From Erwinia sp. SLM-02 (GTDB taxonomy: Bacteria > Pseudomonadota > Gammaproteobacteria > Enterobacterales > Enterobacteriaceae), in assembly GCF_037450285.1 (NCBI RefSeq), contig NZ_JAQISN010000001.1, forward strand, positions 1,674,001 through 1,738,000: 64,000 nucleotides of DNA, written 5' to 3'. This document shows, one piece after another, positions 42,239-52,074 of the stretch. Position 1 is the first letter of the stretch; each line of letters begins with the position of its first letter. Both the position numbers and the translations under genes were made by a program. The notes under the pieces are model-generated. The model was given only the letters and a program-made list of their open reading frames with translations. It was not told the DNA's origin and made no database searches.

Positions 42239-42811
42239 TCAGCGGCTGCGCCGGGCGTTCAGCTCCCGATTTTCCAGCCGCGCCCGATCGCTTTTGCGCA
42301 GCGCCACATAGCAGGCTCCGCTGCCGCCGTGGTGAGGCAGCGCGCTGCAAAACGCCTGTACTTCGTCAAACTGCTGCAGCCAGCGCATCAGGTAGCTGCG
42401 AATGATATTGGCATGCGAAGTATCGTGGCGCGCCTTACCGTGGATAATCAGCAGGTTGCGCATATCATCCCGCAGTGCCTGCTGCATAAACAGATACAGC
42501 GTCTGGCGGCAATTTTCCGCCGACTGCTTAATCAGATTCAGGTTGGCCTGCGGCGGATATTTCCCCTGCCTGAGCTTCTCAAGCACGCCCGGCTGAATAC
42601 CGTCGGCAAGATATTCCAGCGGCACCGTACCCGGCACCACCTCCAGCAGCCCCGTGGTCAGCGGGTTATCTAACTGCGCTTCCCACTGCCGATCGCGCTG
42701 CGGTTTCGCTGAAGGGGATTTCTGCCACAGGATGCTGCTGCAGTCTTTCAGCGGGGTCACATCTTCCATCGCGTGGCGGAAGATATCGTTTTCATCAGGG
42801 TCGAAGGTCAT
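42239..42811 (-). CDS. smrA: Smr-domain DNA endonuclease SmrA
   Basis: A 190-residue protein like E. coli SmrA (YdaL). It has a short acidic N-terminus (ENDIFRHAMEDVTPLKDC), a linker and the C-terminal Smr domain, with LLIIHGKARHDTSHANIIRS and the terminal CSALPHHGGSGACYVALRKS. The HGK motif is the presumed nucleic-acid/nickase site. The gene order smrA-fnr-uspE is close to that of E. coli. It is convergent with the PcaQ-like gene. The 400 bp between smrA and fnr hold only promoter sequence. Confidence 0.93.
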   Translation of the reverse strand: MTFDPDENDIFRHAMEDVTPLKDCSSILWQKSPSAKPQRDRQWEAQLDNPLTTGLLEVVPGTVPLEYLADGIQPGVLEKLRQGKYPPQANLNLIKQSAENCRQTLYLFMQQALRDDMRNLLIIHGKARHDTSHANIIRSYLMRWLQQFDEVQAFCSALPHHGGSGACYVALRKSDRARLENRELNARRSR

Positions 42812-43177
42812 CGTTCACTCCGTTTACGGGCACCGGCGGCGCGCTAAATCAGCCCATTTCGTGTGATGTTCACCGGACGAGTTTAGCAAGATGCAGGGGT
42901 AAAACGCGAAATCTTGCGCTGAAGCCGGTTTTACTGTGTGAAACAGGACGGCAATTAAGTGTAAATTATGATGGTGAGCGGCAGCACAATGCTCTGAATA
43001 ATCGCTCAATGACGCAGAAATCTTATCGCAAACACTTAATTAAGTAGATTTAAGTTCGTTAATGGAATGTTTTTTCTCATATAATTCACGCAGATAACAA
43101 TTGTTAATGACGTCCCCAGCTTTTATGTGGCTAAAACTGCTCTGACGAGTTTCATTTTGTAAGTCAAAACGGTAAAA

Positions 43178-43191
43178 TTGATATCAGTCAA
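43178..43191 (+). promoter_or_regulatory. FNR box in the fnr promoter
   Basis: TTGATATCAGTCAA fits the FNR consensus TTGAT-N4-ATCAA with one mismatch, 20 bp before the fnr start. It suggests the known negative autoregulation under anaerobic conditions. The rest of 42812-43177 shows no gene. Confidence 0.75.
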
Positions 43192-43210
43192 TTATCATCG
43201 AGCGTACATT

Positions 43211-43966
43211 ATGATTCCAGAAAAGAGAATTATCAGTCGACGCATACAATCAGGTGGTTGCGCTATTCACTGCCAGGATTGCAGCATCAGTCAACTCTGT
43301 ATCCCCTTCACGCTTAACGAACACGAACTGGACCAGCTGGATAATATTATCGAGCGCAAAAAGCCGATTCAGAAAGGCCAGACGCTGTTCAAAGCCGGCG
43401 ACGAGCTTAAGTCTCTTTACGCTATCCGCTCCGGTACGATTAAAAGCTATACCATCACCGAACAGGGCGATGAACAGATTACCGGTTTCCATCTGGCGGG
43501 CGATCTGGTTGGCTTCGATGCGATCAGCGGCAGCCAGCACCCCAGCTTTGCCCAGGCGCTTGAAACCGCGATGGTCTGTGAAATCCCCTTTGAAACCCTC
43601 GACGATCTATCCGGGAAAATGCCCAGCCTGCGCCAGCAGATGATGCGTCTGATGAGCGGTGAAATCAAAGGCGACCAGGAGATGATCCTGCTGCTGTCGA
43701 AGAAGAATGCCGAAGAGCGGCTGGCCGCGTTTATCTATGGCCTTTCACGCCGCTTCGGCCAGCGCGGGTTCTCCCAGCGCGAGTTCCGCCTGACGATGAC
43801 GCGGGGCGATATCGGTAACTACCTGGGATTAACGGTAGAAACGATCAGCCGTTTGCTTGGCCGCTTTCAGAAAAATGGAATGCTGGCGGTGAAAGGCAAA
43901 TATATCACGATTGAAAATCATGAAATCCTCTCCCAGCTCGCTGGCCAAAGCAGGGCTATCGCCTGA
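43211..43966 (+). CDS. fnr: Fumarate/nitrate reduction regulator FNR
   Basis: A 251-residue Crp-family global regulator that senses oxygen through a [4Fe-4S] cluster and switches genes between aerobic and anaerobic metabolism. The N-terminal cysteines (Cys17, 21, 24 and 30 in GGCAIHCQDCSISQLC) and the later Cys in ETAMVCEIPFE are conserved. One extra residue (ISRRI) shifts numbering by one from E. coli. The C-terminal HTH is RGDIGNYLGLTVETISRLLG. The ATG giving MIPEKRII is the conserved start; an upstream frame extension is not. A terminator separates fnr from uspE. Confidence 0.98.
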   Translation: MIPEKRIISRRIQSGGCAIHCQDCSISQLCIPFTLNEHELDQLDNIIERKKPIQKGQTLFKAGDELKSLYAIRSGTIKSYTITEQGDEQITGFHLAGDLVGFDAISGSQHPSFAQALETAMVCEIPFETLDDLSGKMPSLRQQMMRLMSGEIKGDQEMILLLSKKNAEERLAAFIYGLSRRFGQRGFSQREFRLTMTRGDIGNYLGLTVETISRLLGRFQKNGMLAVKGKYITIENHEILSQLAGQSRAIA

Positions 43967-43970
43967 CGAT

Positions 43971-44008
43971 TTGCCGGGTCAATATTTGTTATTTTATTGA
44001 TCCGGCAA
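43971..44008 (+). terminator. fnr terminator
   Basis: A 13-bp stem (TTGCCGGGTCAAT with ATTGATCCGGCAA, one G-U pair) with a 12-nt loop, followed by a long T-rich run. Confidence 0.85.
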
Positions 44009-44082
44009 TATCTTTTCCCCTTTTTCCTTTTGTCTGATTGGGCTATCTTTAACTGACACGCTCAGTGTATGGAGAACCCATT

Positions 44083-45033
44083 ATGGCTAACTATCAAAAC
44101 ATCCTTGTGGCTATCGACCCGCAGCAGGACGACCAGCCGGCTCTGCGGCGCGCGGTGTATCTGAACCAGCGCCTTGGCGGTAAGATTACCTGCTTTCTTC
44201 CGATCTATGATTTCTCCTACGAGATGACCACCCTGCTGTCGCCTGACGAACGCTTAACGATGCGTAAAGGCGTGATCAGCCAGCGCACTGAGTGGATCCG
44301 CCAGCAGGCGCAGGCCTATCTGGCCGCCGGAGTGCAAATTGATATTAAGGTGGTGTGGCATAACCGCCCGTTCGAAGCGATTATTCAGGAAGTGCTGAAT
44401 AACCAGCATGACCTGGTGATTAAGATGACTCACCAGCACGATCGCCTGCAGGCGGTAGTGTTCACCCCGACCGACTGGCATCTGCTGCGCAAATGTCCCT
44501 GCCCGGTATGGATGGTGAAGGATCAGGTCTGGCCTGAAGGGGCTAAAGCGCTGGTTGCCGTGAACCTCGCCAGCGAGGAGCCGCACCACGATCCGCTGAA
44601 CACCAAGCTGGTGAAAGAGACGCTGGACCTGGCCGAACGCGTCAATCATACCGAAGTTCATCTGGTGGGTGCCTATCCCGTTACGCCAATCAATATTGCG
44701 ATTGAGCTGCCTGACTTTGACCCCAGCGTGTATAACGATGCGATTCGTGGCCAGCACCTGGTGGCGATGAAGGCCTTGCGCCAGTCGTTCAGCATTGATG
44801 AGAAATTCACCCACGTGGAAAAAGGGTTGCCGGAAGAGGTTATCCCGGAGCTGGCCGATCATCTGTCGGTCGGCGTGGTGGTGCTGGGAACGATCGGACG
44901 TACCGGGCTTTCCGCCGCATTCCTCGGCAATACCGCGGAACAGGTGATCGACCATCTGCGATGCGATTTGTTAGCGATTAAGCCTGATGGTTTCGCCTCA
45001 CCGGTGGAACTGGACGACGACGAAGACGATTAA
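44083..45033 (+). CDS. uspE: Universal stress protein E
   Basis: A 316-residue tandem Usp protein, identical in length to E. coli UspE. The first Usp domain starts NYQNILVAIDPQQDD and the second starts KALVAVNLASEEP. The second carries the ATP-loop-like VVLGTIGRTGLSAAFLGNTA followed by EQVIDHLRCDLLAIKPDGF. An acidic tail DDDEDD ends the protein. UspE has roles in stress resistance, motility and adhesion. The ATG of MANYQN is chosen with GGAGA 7 nt upstream. It directly follows fnr as in E. coli and ends at a hairpin. Confidence 0.97.
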   Translation: MANYQNILVAIDPQQDDQPALRRAVYLNQRLGGKITCFLPIYDFSYEMTTLLSPDERLTMRKGVISQRTEWIRQQAQAYLAAGVQIDIKVVWHNRPFEAIIQEVLNNQHDLVIKMTHQHDRLQAVVFTPTDWHLLRKCPCPVWMVKDQVWPEGAKALVAVNLASEEPHHDPLNTKLVKETLDLAERVNHTEVHLVGAYPVTPINIAIELPDFDPSVYNDAIRGQHLVAMKALRQSFSIDEKFTHVEKGLPEEVIPELADHLSVGVVVLGTIGRTGLSAAFLGNTAEQVIDHLRCDLLAIKPDGFASPVELDDDEDD

Positions 45034-45393
45034 CCCGCGCGTGGGCGCAGACGTTAAGCCTTACCCGGCTGCGCCCCGCTCTTTAGTAATCCTGTGCCCC
45101 ATCATTTTGTACACAGAGGCCTTCGCACCACTCTCTATCTCTATCTCTATCTCCAGCTTCACTCTTCACTCTTCACTCTTCACTCTTCACTCGCAGCGGT
45201 AATATATTCCTGGCAGGTGAACAGGAATAACAATAAACAGCGCGGATATAATGTTAAATAAATGTTTAATTCACTACCTGTTTGCTGATGATAATTTATT
45301 CCCTGTGCATTCACGTTAAAAAACATCTGAATGATAAGAATTATCCTTTAACATTATAATTAAAAGCCGTTACACTCAGCCGGTCATTTAACT
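45034..45393. other. Intergenic region after uspE with microsatellites
   Basis: It contains a hairpin (GGGCGCAG 45043-45050 with CTGCGCCC 45069-45076, the likely uspE terminator), three TCTATC units (45134-45151) and five TTCACTC heptamers (45158-45192). An AT-rich stretch with the promoter of the DUF2946 gene follows. No gene is seen. Confidence 0.7.
45134..45192. repeat. Short tandem repeats TCTATC x3 and TTCACTC x5
   Basis: Perfect hexamer and heptamer repeats lie side by side, about 200 bp before the start of the metal-binding protein gene. Heptamer arrays can change length by slipped-strand mispairing and so alter promoter spacing, but a regulatory effect is not shown. Confidence 0.85.
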
Positions 45394-45948
<555 letters not shown>

Positions 45949-46144
45949 TTCCTGACTCTCTATTCAATCTATTATTCGTGCGCGATAAACAGTTCGCCGC
46001 GACAGTAAAATAATAATGTGATGATCACAGGACTTCGTACGCCCTAATTAACCCGTTCACTCTGCATCGCTAAATAACAGCATAAGAAAACGGGAAAGAA
46101 TAATTAACGGGCGCTGGCGAGGATTGTTAAAACAGGAAAAATAC

Positions 46145-48166
46145 ATGAACGCATTTCCCCTGCGTATTTCAGTGCTGAGCGCAGCGCTTTCCCTTGCGTG
46201 GCAAAGCCAGGCGGCCTCTGCCCCTCATCACCCCGCCGTGAACGACGATGCGGTAATTACCGTGACCGCGCCGCTGTCCAATCCGTTACGCGTGGTGACC
46301 TCGCCGAAAACGCCGCGCCAGCCGGTGCCGGCCAGCGACGGTTCCGACTACCTGAAAACCATTCCCGGCTTCGCCCAGGTGCGTAATGGCGGTACCAACG
46401 GCGACCCGGTATTTCGTGGGATGTTTGGCTCGCGCCTGCGCATCCTCACCGACGGCGGAGAAATGCCGGGTGCCTGTCCGGCGCGGATGGATGCCCCGAC
46501 CTCGTATATTTCACCGGAAAGCTACGATTTGCTGAGCATCACCAAAGGACCGCAAACCGTGCTGTGGGGGCCGGGAAACTCGGCGGGCACTGTGCGCTTT
46601 GAGCGCCAGCCGCCGCAGTTCACCGAACCGGGGATCAAAGGAGATGCCAGCCTGCTGGCCGCGTCTAATCATCGCTACGATGAGAATGCGGACCTCAGCC
46701 TCGGCAGCGATCAGGGGTATCTGCGCCTGCTGGGCAACAAGTCGCGATCGGATGATTACAAGGACGGCAACGGCGATCGCGTTGCCTCCCGCTGGGATAA
46801 ATGGAATGCCGATATCGCCCTGGGCTGGACGCCGGACGCCGATACGCTGCTGGAGCTGAGCGCCGGGCGCGGGAACGGTGAGGCCCGCTACGCCGGGCGC
46901 AGTATGGACGGCTCGCAGTTTAAACGCGAAAGCCTCGGCCTGCGTTTTGAAAAATCGAACATCGGAGAGGTGCTGGAAAAGGTTGAGGCACAAATTTATT
47001 ACAACTATGCCGACCATATTATGGATAATATCACCCTGCGCTCGCCGACTGCCGGAATGGGCAGCATGGGTGGCATGGCGATGGGCGGGATGGATATGAG
47101 CAGCGGAATGTCTGGCCGGCTCGATCGCCGTACCGTTGGTGGCCGGGCGATGGCCACGCTGATGCTGGGCGACGTAACGCTCGAAAGCGGTATGGATATG
47201 CAGACCAGCACCCACCGCAAACGCAGCGGCGATGACTGGCGTAAAGATGCCCGCTTCCACGATGTCGGCGTGTTCAGCGAGCTGAGCTGGTCGGCCAGCG
47301 AACAGGATAAAATCGTCGGTGGAGCGCGGCTCGATCGCACGTGGGTGGATAATTTCAGCACCCGCGGTGAAGGCGAGCGCAGCGATACGCTCCCCGCCGG
47401 GTTTATGCGGCTGGAGCATACGCTCAACGACGTGCCGCTGATGCTGTATGCTGGCGTTGGTTACACCGAGCGCTTCCCGGATTACTGGGAGTTATTCTCG
47501 CCCTCCTCCGGCGCGGATGGCCATTCCGCGGCGTTTGATACGGTCAAGCCGGAGAAAACCACCCAGCTGGATGTGGGCGTTAAGTATTCCGGCAAGCGGC
47601 TTGACGGCTGGCTGTCGGCCTACGTCGGCCGGGTAAACGATTTTATTCTGTTTAATTACGATGCGGCCGACAGCAGTAATAGCCGGGCCAGCAACGTTGA
47701 CGCCACTATTATGGGTGCCGAAGCGGGTTATCGTTACCAGTTGACAGAACGCTGGTCAACGGATGCCAGCCTGGCCTGGGCATGGGGTAAAAACCGCAGC
47801 GATAACGTGGCCCTGCCGCAGATGCCGCCGCTGGATGCCCGGCTCGGGCTGGGTTGGGAAAACGGACCGTTCAGCACCAGCGCTCTGCTGCGAATGGTCA
47901 GCCATCAGGATCGCATTGCGTTGAATCAGGGGAGCGTCGTCGGCAAAGATTTCAGCCGCAGCCCCGGCTTCAGTATTTTCTCCGCCAATGCGGCCTGGCA
48001 GTTTAACCCGCACCTCAAACTGAGCGCGGGCGTTGATAATATTTTCAATCAGGCGTATAGCGAACATCTGAATCTGGCGGGTAACAGCAGCTTTGGTTAC
48101 TCGTCCAATACCCCGGTTAACGAGCCAGGCCGTACCTGGTGGGCAAAAGTTAACGTGAAGTTCTGA
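46145..48166 (+). CDS. oprC: TonB-dependent copper receptor (OprC family)
   Basis: A 673-residue outer-membrane receptor with a signal peptide (about 1-24, ending WQSQAAS). The plug domain (about 30-160) has GGTNGDPVFRGMFGSRLRIL, DGGEMPGACPARMDAPTSYI and ITKGPQTVLWGPGNSAGTVR, phrases typical of the TonB-copper family. The barrel contains a Met-rich loop (MGSMGGMAMGGMDMSSGM, about residue 307). It ends with an aromatic residue (NVKF), as barrel proteins do. It imports copper across the outer membrane using TonB. The ATG at 46145 has AGGA 7 nt upstream. It follows the DUF2946 gene and precedes a DUF2534 gene. Confidence 0.92.
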   Translation: MNAFPLRISVLSAALSLAWQSQAASAPHHPAVNDDAVITVTAPLSNPLRVVTSPKTPRQPVPASDGSDYLKTIPGFAQVRNGGTNGDPVFRGMFGSRLRILTDGGEMPGACPARMDAPTSYISPESYDLLSITKGPQTVLWGPGNSAGTVRFERQPPQFTEPGIKGDASLLAASNHRYDENADLSLGSDQGYLRLLGNKSRSDDYKDGNGDRVASRWDKWNADIALGWTPDADTLLELSAGRGNGEARYAGRSMDGSQFKRESLGLRFEKSNIGEVLEKVEAQIYYNYADHIMDNITLRSPTAGMGSMGGMAMGGMDMSSGMSGRLDRRTVGGRAMATLMLGDVTLESGMDMQTSTHRKRSGDDWRKDARFHDVGVFSELSWSASEQDKIVGGARLDRTWVDNFSTRGEGERSDTLPAGFMRLEHTLNDVPLMLYAGVGYTERFPDYWELFSPSSGADGHSAAFDTVKPEKTTQLDVGVKYSGKRLDGWLSAYVGRVNDFILFNYDAADSSNSRASNVDATIMGAEAGYRYQLTERWSTDASLAWAWGKNRSDNVALPQMPPLDARLGLGWENGPFSTSALLRMVSHQDRIALNQGSVVGKDFSRSPGFSIFSANAAWQFNPHLKLSAGVDNIFNQAYSEHLNLAGNSSFGYSSNTPVNEPGRTWWAKVNVKF

Positions 48167-48186
48167 ACAGCATACAGGAGTTTTTT

Positions 48187-48453
48187 ATGGCGTTTTTACC
48201 ACCGGGCAAAAAGAGAAGGAATTTTCTGACCGCCCAGGCCTGCGTTTTCATTATCGTAGCCGTTATCATGACCCGCGCGATCATTGGCGGGGCCATTCAG
48301 GAATACAACATGCCGCTGTCTACCTGGCCGGTACAGCTGTATATTTCTGAATTCTTTATGATTGTGATTTACAGCAGCGTGTTTACCCTGCTGTTCTCCA
48401 TCCCGCTGTGGTACTTCTTTATCGGTACCCAGGACCCGGAGAAGAAACAGTAA
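48187..48453 (+). CDS. DUF2534 family small membrane protein
   Basis: An 88-residue protein with two hydrophobic segments (about residues 16-36 and 52-77) and the pattern VIMTRAIIGGAIQEYNMPLS, typical of DUF2534 in enterobacteria. Its function is unknown. It starts 20 bp after oprC with AGGAG 7 nt upstream and is probably co-transcribed with it. It ends before a strong terminator shared with the convergent pntB gene. Confidence 0.75.
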   Translation: MAFLPPGKKRRNFLTAQACVFIIVAVIMTRAIIGGAIQEYNMPLSTWPVQLYISEFFMIVIYSSVFTLLFSIPLWYFFIGTQDPEKKQ

Positions 48454-48538
48454 TCCCGCCTTGCTCAGCGCCCGCCATCATTCTCGACGAGGAATAATCC
48501 CCCTTCCCGAGGCGTTGATTTCAGCTGACAATGAAAAA

Positions 48539-48563
48539 GGGGCGACCGGTTAACGGTCGCCCC
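48539..48563. terminator. Bidirectional terminator between DUF2534 gene and pntB
   Basis: A perfect 10-bp stem (GGGGCGACCG/CGGTCGCCCC) with a 5-nt loop, an A-run on the left and T-rich sequence on the right. It ends both converging transcripts. Confidence 0.85.
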
Positions 48564-48631
48564 TGTTATTTTCCACTTCTTGCAGGCTTCAGGTAACCCG
48601 GGAAATGGGCATATCCTCCAGCCTGAGCGGC

Positions 48632-50020
48632 TTACAGCGCCTTCAGAATCGCATCGACGGTGGCTTTCGCATCACCGAACAGCATCTGGGTGTTCTCTTT
48701 AAAGAACAGCGGGTTCTGCACGCCAGCGTAGCCGGTATTCATTGAACGCTTGAACACCACCACGTTTTGCGCTTTCCACACTTCCAGCACCGGCATACCG
48801 GCGATTGGGCTGCGCGGATCTTCCTGCGCCGCCGGGTTAACGGTGTCGTTAGCGCCAATCACCAGCACGGTATCGGTAGCGGCGAAGTCATCGTTGATCT
48901 CATCCATTTCCAGCACGATGTCGTAAGGCACTTTTGCTTCGGCCAGCAGCACGTTCATGTGGCCAGGCAGACGACCCGCAACCGGGTGGATACCGAAACG
49001 CACGGAGATGCCGCGCGCGCGCAGTTTCTCGGCAATTTCAGCCACCGGGTACTGCGCCTGCGCAACCGCCATGCCGTAGCCCGGGGTGATGATCACCGAG
49101 TTGGAGCCTTTCAGCAGTTCTGCGGTACCCGCAGCGTCGATTTCGCGGTATTCGCCCATCTCTTCGGCTTCGCCGGTTGAGCTGCTGTCGGTACCGAAGC
49201 CCCCTGCGATCACGCTGACAAACGAACGGTTCATCGCTTTACACATAATGTAGGAGAGGATCGCACCGCTTGAACCCACCAGCGCACCGGTGACGATCAG
49301 CAGGTCGTTGCTGAGCATAAAGCCCGCTGCCGCCGCCGCCCAGCCCGAGTAGGAGTTCAGCATGGATACCACCACCGGCATATCCGCACCGCCGATAGAC
49401 GCCACCAGATGCCAGCCAAACGCCAGCGCGATCAGCGTCATCACCAGCAGCGCGAAGCCCTGCGCACCAACGCTTTCTGAACGCACAAAGAGGATCAGCA
49501 GCAGGAAAGAGACCACCAGCGCCAGCAGGTTAAGCTTGTGGCGATGCGGCAGCATCAGCGGACGGGAGGAGATTTTCCCACGCAGCTTGCCGAAGGCGAC
49601 GATCGAACCGGTGAAGGTGACGGCGCCGATAAAGATGCCGATAAATACTTCGGTCAGATGGATGTTTTCCATCACCGGCAGCAGGCCCGGAGCGTGGTCG
49701 AGGTAGCTGTTAAAGCCCACCAGTACCGCCGCCAGACCAACGAAGCTGTGCAGTACCGCCACCAGTTCCGGCATTTCGGTCATCTCGACCTTCTTCGCCA
49801 GACGGATGCCGATCGCACCACCAATCACCATCGCCAGCAGAACCCAGGCAATATTGCCGGAGTCCGGGCCGAAGATAGTCGCCACCAGCGCCAGCGCCAT
49901 ACCGCTGATGCCGAAAATATTCCCCTGTTTCGAGGTTTCATGTTTAGACAGCCCGGCAAGGCTGCAAATAAACAGGATCGCAGCAACGATGTATGCTGCA
50001 GTCACTAATCCGCCAGACAT
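48632..50020 (-). CDS. pntB: NAD(P) transhydrogenase subunit beta
   Basis: A 462-residue inner-membrane protein, the same length as E. coli PntB. About nine membrane helices occupy the first 280 residues (SGGLVTAAYIVAAILFICSL, SIGGADMPVVVSMLNSYSGW). The C-terminal NADP(H)-binding domain III includes VIITPGYGMAVAQAQYPVAE, FGIHPVAGRLPGHMNVLLAE and VLVIGANDTVNPAAQEDPRS. It uses the proton gradient to transfer hydride from NADH to NADP+. The ATG of MSGGLV is used, with AGGGG 7 nt upstream. It follows pntA by 11 bp. Confidence 0.98.
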   Translation of the reverse strand: MSGGLVTAAYIVAAILFICSLAGLSKHETSKQGNIFGISGMALALVATIFGPDSGNIAWVLLAMVIGGAIGIRLAKKVEMTEMPELVAVLHSFVGLAAVLVGFNSYLDHAPGLLPVMENIHLTEVFIGIFIGAVTFTGSIVAFGKLRGKISSRPLMLPHRHKLNLLALVVSFLLLILFVRSESVGAQGFALLVMTLIALAFGWHLVASIGGADMPVVVSMLNSYSGWAAAAAGFMLSNDLLIVTGALVGSSGAILSYIMCKAMNRSFVSVIAGGFGTDSSSTGEAEEMGEYREIDAAGTAELLKGSNSVIITPGYGMAVAQAQYPVAEIAEKLRARGISVRFGIHPVAGRLPGHMNVLLAEAKVPYDIVLEMDEINDDFAATDTVLVIGANDTVNPAAQEDPRSPIAGMPVLEVWKAQNVVVFKRSMNTGYAGVQNPLFFKENTQMLFGDAKATVDAILKAL

Positions 50021-50031
50021 GGACAAACCCC

Positions 50032-51561
50032 TCAGTTTTTACGGAACATTTTCAGCATGCGCTGGGTGACGGTGAAGCCACCAAAGATATTGATGCTGGC
50101 AATCAGCACCGCGATAAACGACAGGAAGCTGACCCAGCCGCCGTGGCCAATCTGCAGAACCGCACCGATCACGATGATCCCGGAAATGGCATTGGTTACC
50201 GACATCAGCGGGGTATGCAGCGCATGGCTGACGTTCCACACCACGTAGTATCCCACCACGCAGGAGAGCGCAAACACGGTGAAGTGCGAGAGGAATTCCG
50301 GCGGAGCCACGTTAGCCAGCCAGCCAAACAGCACGATGACCAACGCCAGCAGCAGATACTTACGCAGCGGCGACGCCGGTTTTTTCAATTCTGCTTCCGC
50401 TTTCACTTCCACTTTCGGCGCTTTAGGCGCAGCGGAAACCTGAATCGGCGGTGCCGGCCAGGTCACTTCGCCATCGCGGATCACGGTCACGCCGCGTACC
50501 ACAACATCGTCGAAGTCGATAACGATTTCGCCGTTTTTCTCTTTGCACAGCAGCTTCAGCAGGTTGACCAGGTTAGTACCGTAGAGCTGAGAGGACTGCG
50601 TCGGCAGGCGGCTCGGCAGATCGGTATAGCCGATAATCTTGACGCCGTTCGGGGTGACGGTAACCTTATCTGCCACGGTCAGCTCACAGTTGCCGCCGGT
50701 TTGCGCCGCCAGATCGACGATCACGCTGCCCGGTTTCATTGAGGCCACCATTTCTGCCGTAATCAGCTTAGGCGCAGGCTTGCCCGGGATCAGGGCGGTG
50801 GTGACAATAATGTCCACTTCCGCGGCCTGAGCGGCGAACAACGCCATCTCAGCCTTAATAAAGGCTTCGGACATCACCTTGGCGTAGCCATCGCCGCTGC
50901 CTGCTTCTTCCTCGAAGTCCAGCTCAAGGAACTCGGCACCCATACTCTGCACCTGCTCCTTCACTTCCGGACGGGTATCGAAGGCACGCACGATCGCCCC
51001 CAGGCTGCGCCCGGCACCGATCGCGGCCAGACCGGCCACGCCCGCACCAATCACCATCACTTTGGCAGGCTGTACTTTGCCCGCGGCGGTGATCTGCCCG
51101 GTAAAGAAGCGGCCAAATTCGTGAGCGGCTTCCACAATCGCACGATAGCCGGCGATGTTGGCCATGGAGCTGAGCGCATCCAGCGACTGCGCGCGCGAAA
51201 TACGCGGCACCGCATCCATCGACATCACGGTGACTTTACGCGCCGCCAGTTTTTCCAGCAGCGCCGGATTCTGTGCGGGCCAGATAAAGCTGACCAGGGT
51301 ACTGCCTTCGCGCGTCAGGGCGATTTCTTCATCATCCGGCGCATTAACCTTGAGGATAATATCCGACTGCCAGACGCTGGCCGTGTCGGTGATGGTGGCC
51401 CCGGCGGCCACAAAGGCCGCATCGTCAAAGCTGGCAAGCTGACCCGCTCCGCTTTCTACGGTGACGCTGAAGCCGAGTGATAACAGCTGTTCCACCGTTT
51501 TCGGTGTTGCTGCCACGCGGGCTTCGTTGGCCAACCGTTCTTTGGTAATACCAATAAGCAT
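50032..51561 (-). CDS. pntA: NAD(P) transhydrogenase subunit alpha
   Basis: A 509-residue partner of PntB. The N-terminal NAD(H)-binding domain I (MLIGITKERLANEARVAATP, VMVIGAGVAGLAAIGAGRSL, the NAD loop) is followed by a linker rich in Pro, Ala and Lys (about 385-410) and four membrane helices with VVGYYVVWNVSHALHTPLMS. The start MLIGITKERL agrees with the family; the frame is open 26 codons further. AAGGGAAG precedes the ATG. The gene is divergent from ydgH, with a 513-bp gap. Confidence 0.98.
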   Translation of the reverse strand: MLIGITKERLANEARVAATPKTVEQLLSLGFSVTVESGAGQLASFDDAAFVAAGATITDTASVWQSDIILKVNAPDDEEIALTREGSTLVSFIWPAQNPALLEKLAARKVTVMSMDAVPRISRAQSLDALSSMANIAGYRAIVEAAHEFGRFFTGQITAAGKVQPAKVMVIGAGVAGLAAIGAGRSLGAIVRAFDTRPEVKEQVQSMGAEFLELDFEEEAGSGDGYAKVMSEAFIKAEMALFAAQAAEVDIIVTTALIPGKPAPKLITAEMVASMKPGSVIVDLAAQTGGNCELTVADKVTVTPNGVKIIGYTDLPSRLPTQSSQLYGTNLVNLLKLLCKEKNGEIVIDFDDVVVRGVTVIRDGEVTWPAPPIQVSAAPKAPKVEVKAEAELKKPASPLRKYLLLALVIVLFGWLANVAPPEFLSHFTVFALSCVVGYYVVWNVSHALHTPLMSVTNAISGIIVIGAVLQIGHGGWVSFLSFIAVLIASINIFGGFTVTQRMLKMFRKN

Positions 51562-52074
51562 ATTCTTCCCTTTCATCAGAGAGTATGACGGTTTGTTGAT
51601 ACTGCTCCGGCCTCTATGACCGAAACCATCCTGTTTCAAACTGTTTATAACCTACTGAAAATGTGTCTTTCGATCCAGCTACCACGAGCACTGCAGAGCA
51701 CTTTACCTATAAAAATTCAGTCCAGGCCCGGTTAAACCCTATATTGGACCTGAATTACCCGCTAAACCAACTATAATCTGCTACGAAAAAATTTAACAAT
51801 CTCAGTGTATTCTTATCAAATCCTATTAATTAACAATGCATTAACGAGTAAAGTGGTAGCTATTACCTGCATAAGTGGTATGGAATGAAAAAACGACACG
51901 ATTCAGCGAGCTTTCCTGACTATTCCAAAAATCGGAATACCCCCCCGCATAAAACCATAAAAAATGCCTGAGACAGAGGCATTATTACATGTAATAATCG
52001 TGAGCTAATCTGTTGAACATCAAGACTCCAGCACGTTTTCGTACTCATTTTGCGTAAGGCGAAGGATTATTTTT
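51562..52074. other. Intergenic region pntA to ydgH with palindromes
   Basis: This 513-bp AT-rich region holds the promoters of pntA and ydgH. Near the ydgH side lie a 7-bp-arm hairpin (AATGCCT at 51963-51969 with AGGCATT at 51977-51983) and a perfect 18-bp palindrome. No small gene or known riboswitch is recognisable. Confidence 0.6.
51981..51998. promoter_or_regulatory. Perfect 18-bp palindrome upstream of ydgH
   Basis: ATTATTACATGTAATAAT is fully self-complementary and lies 77 bp before the ydgH start. It partly overlaps the adjacent hairpin arm. It could be an operator or the loop of a transcript structure; the binding protein is unknown. Confidence 0.5.
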
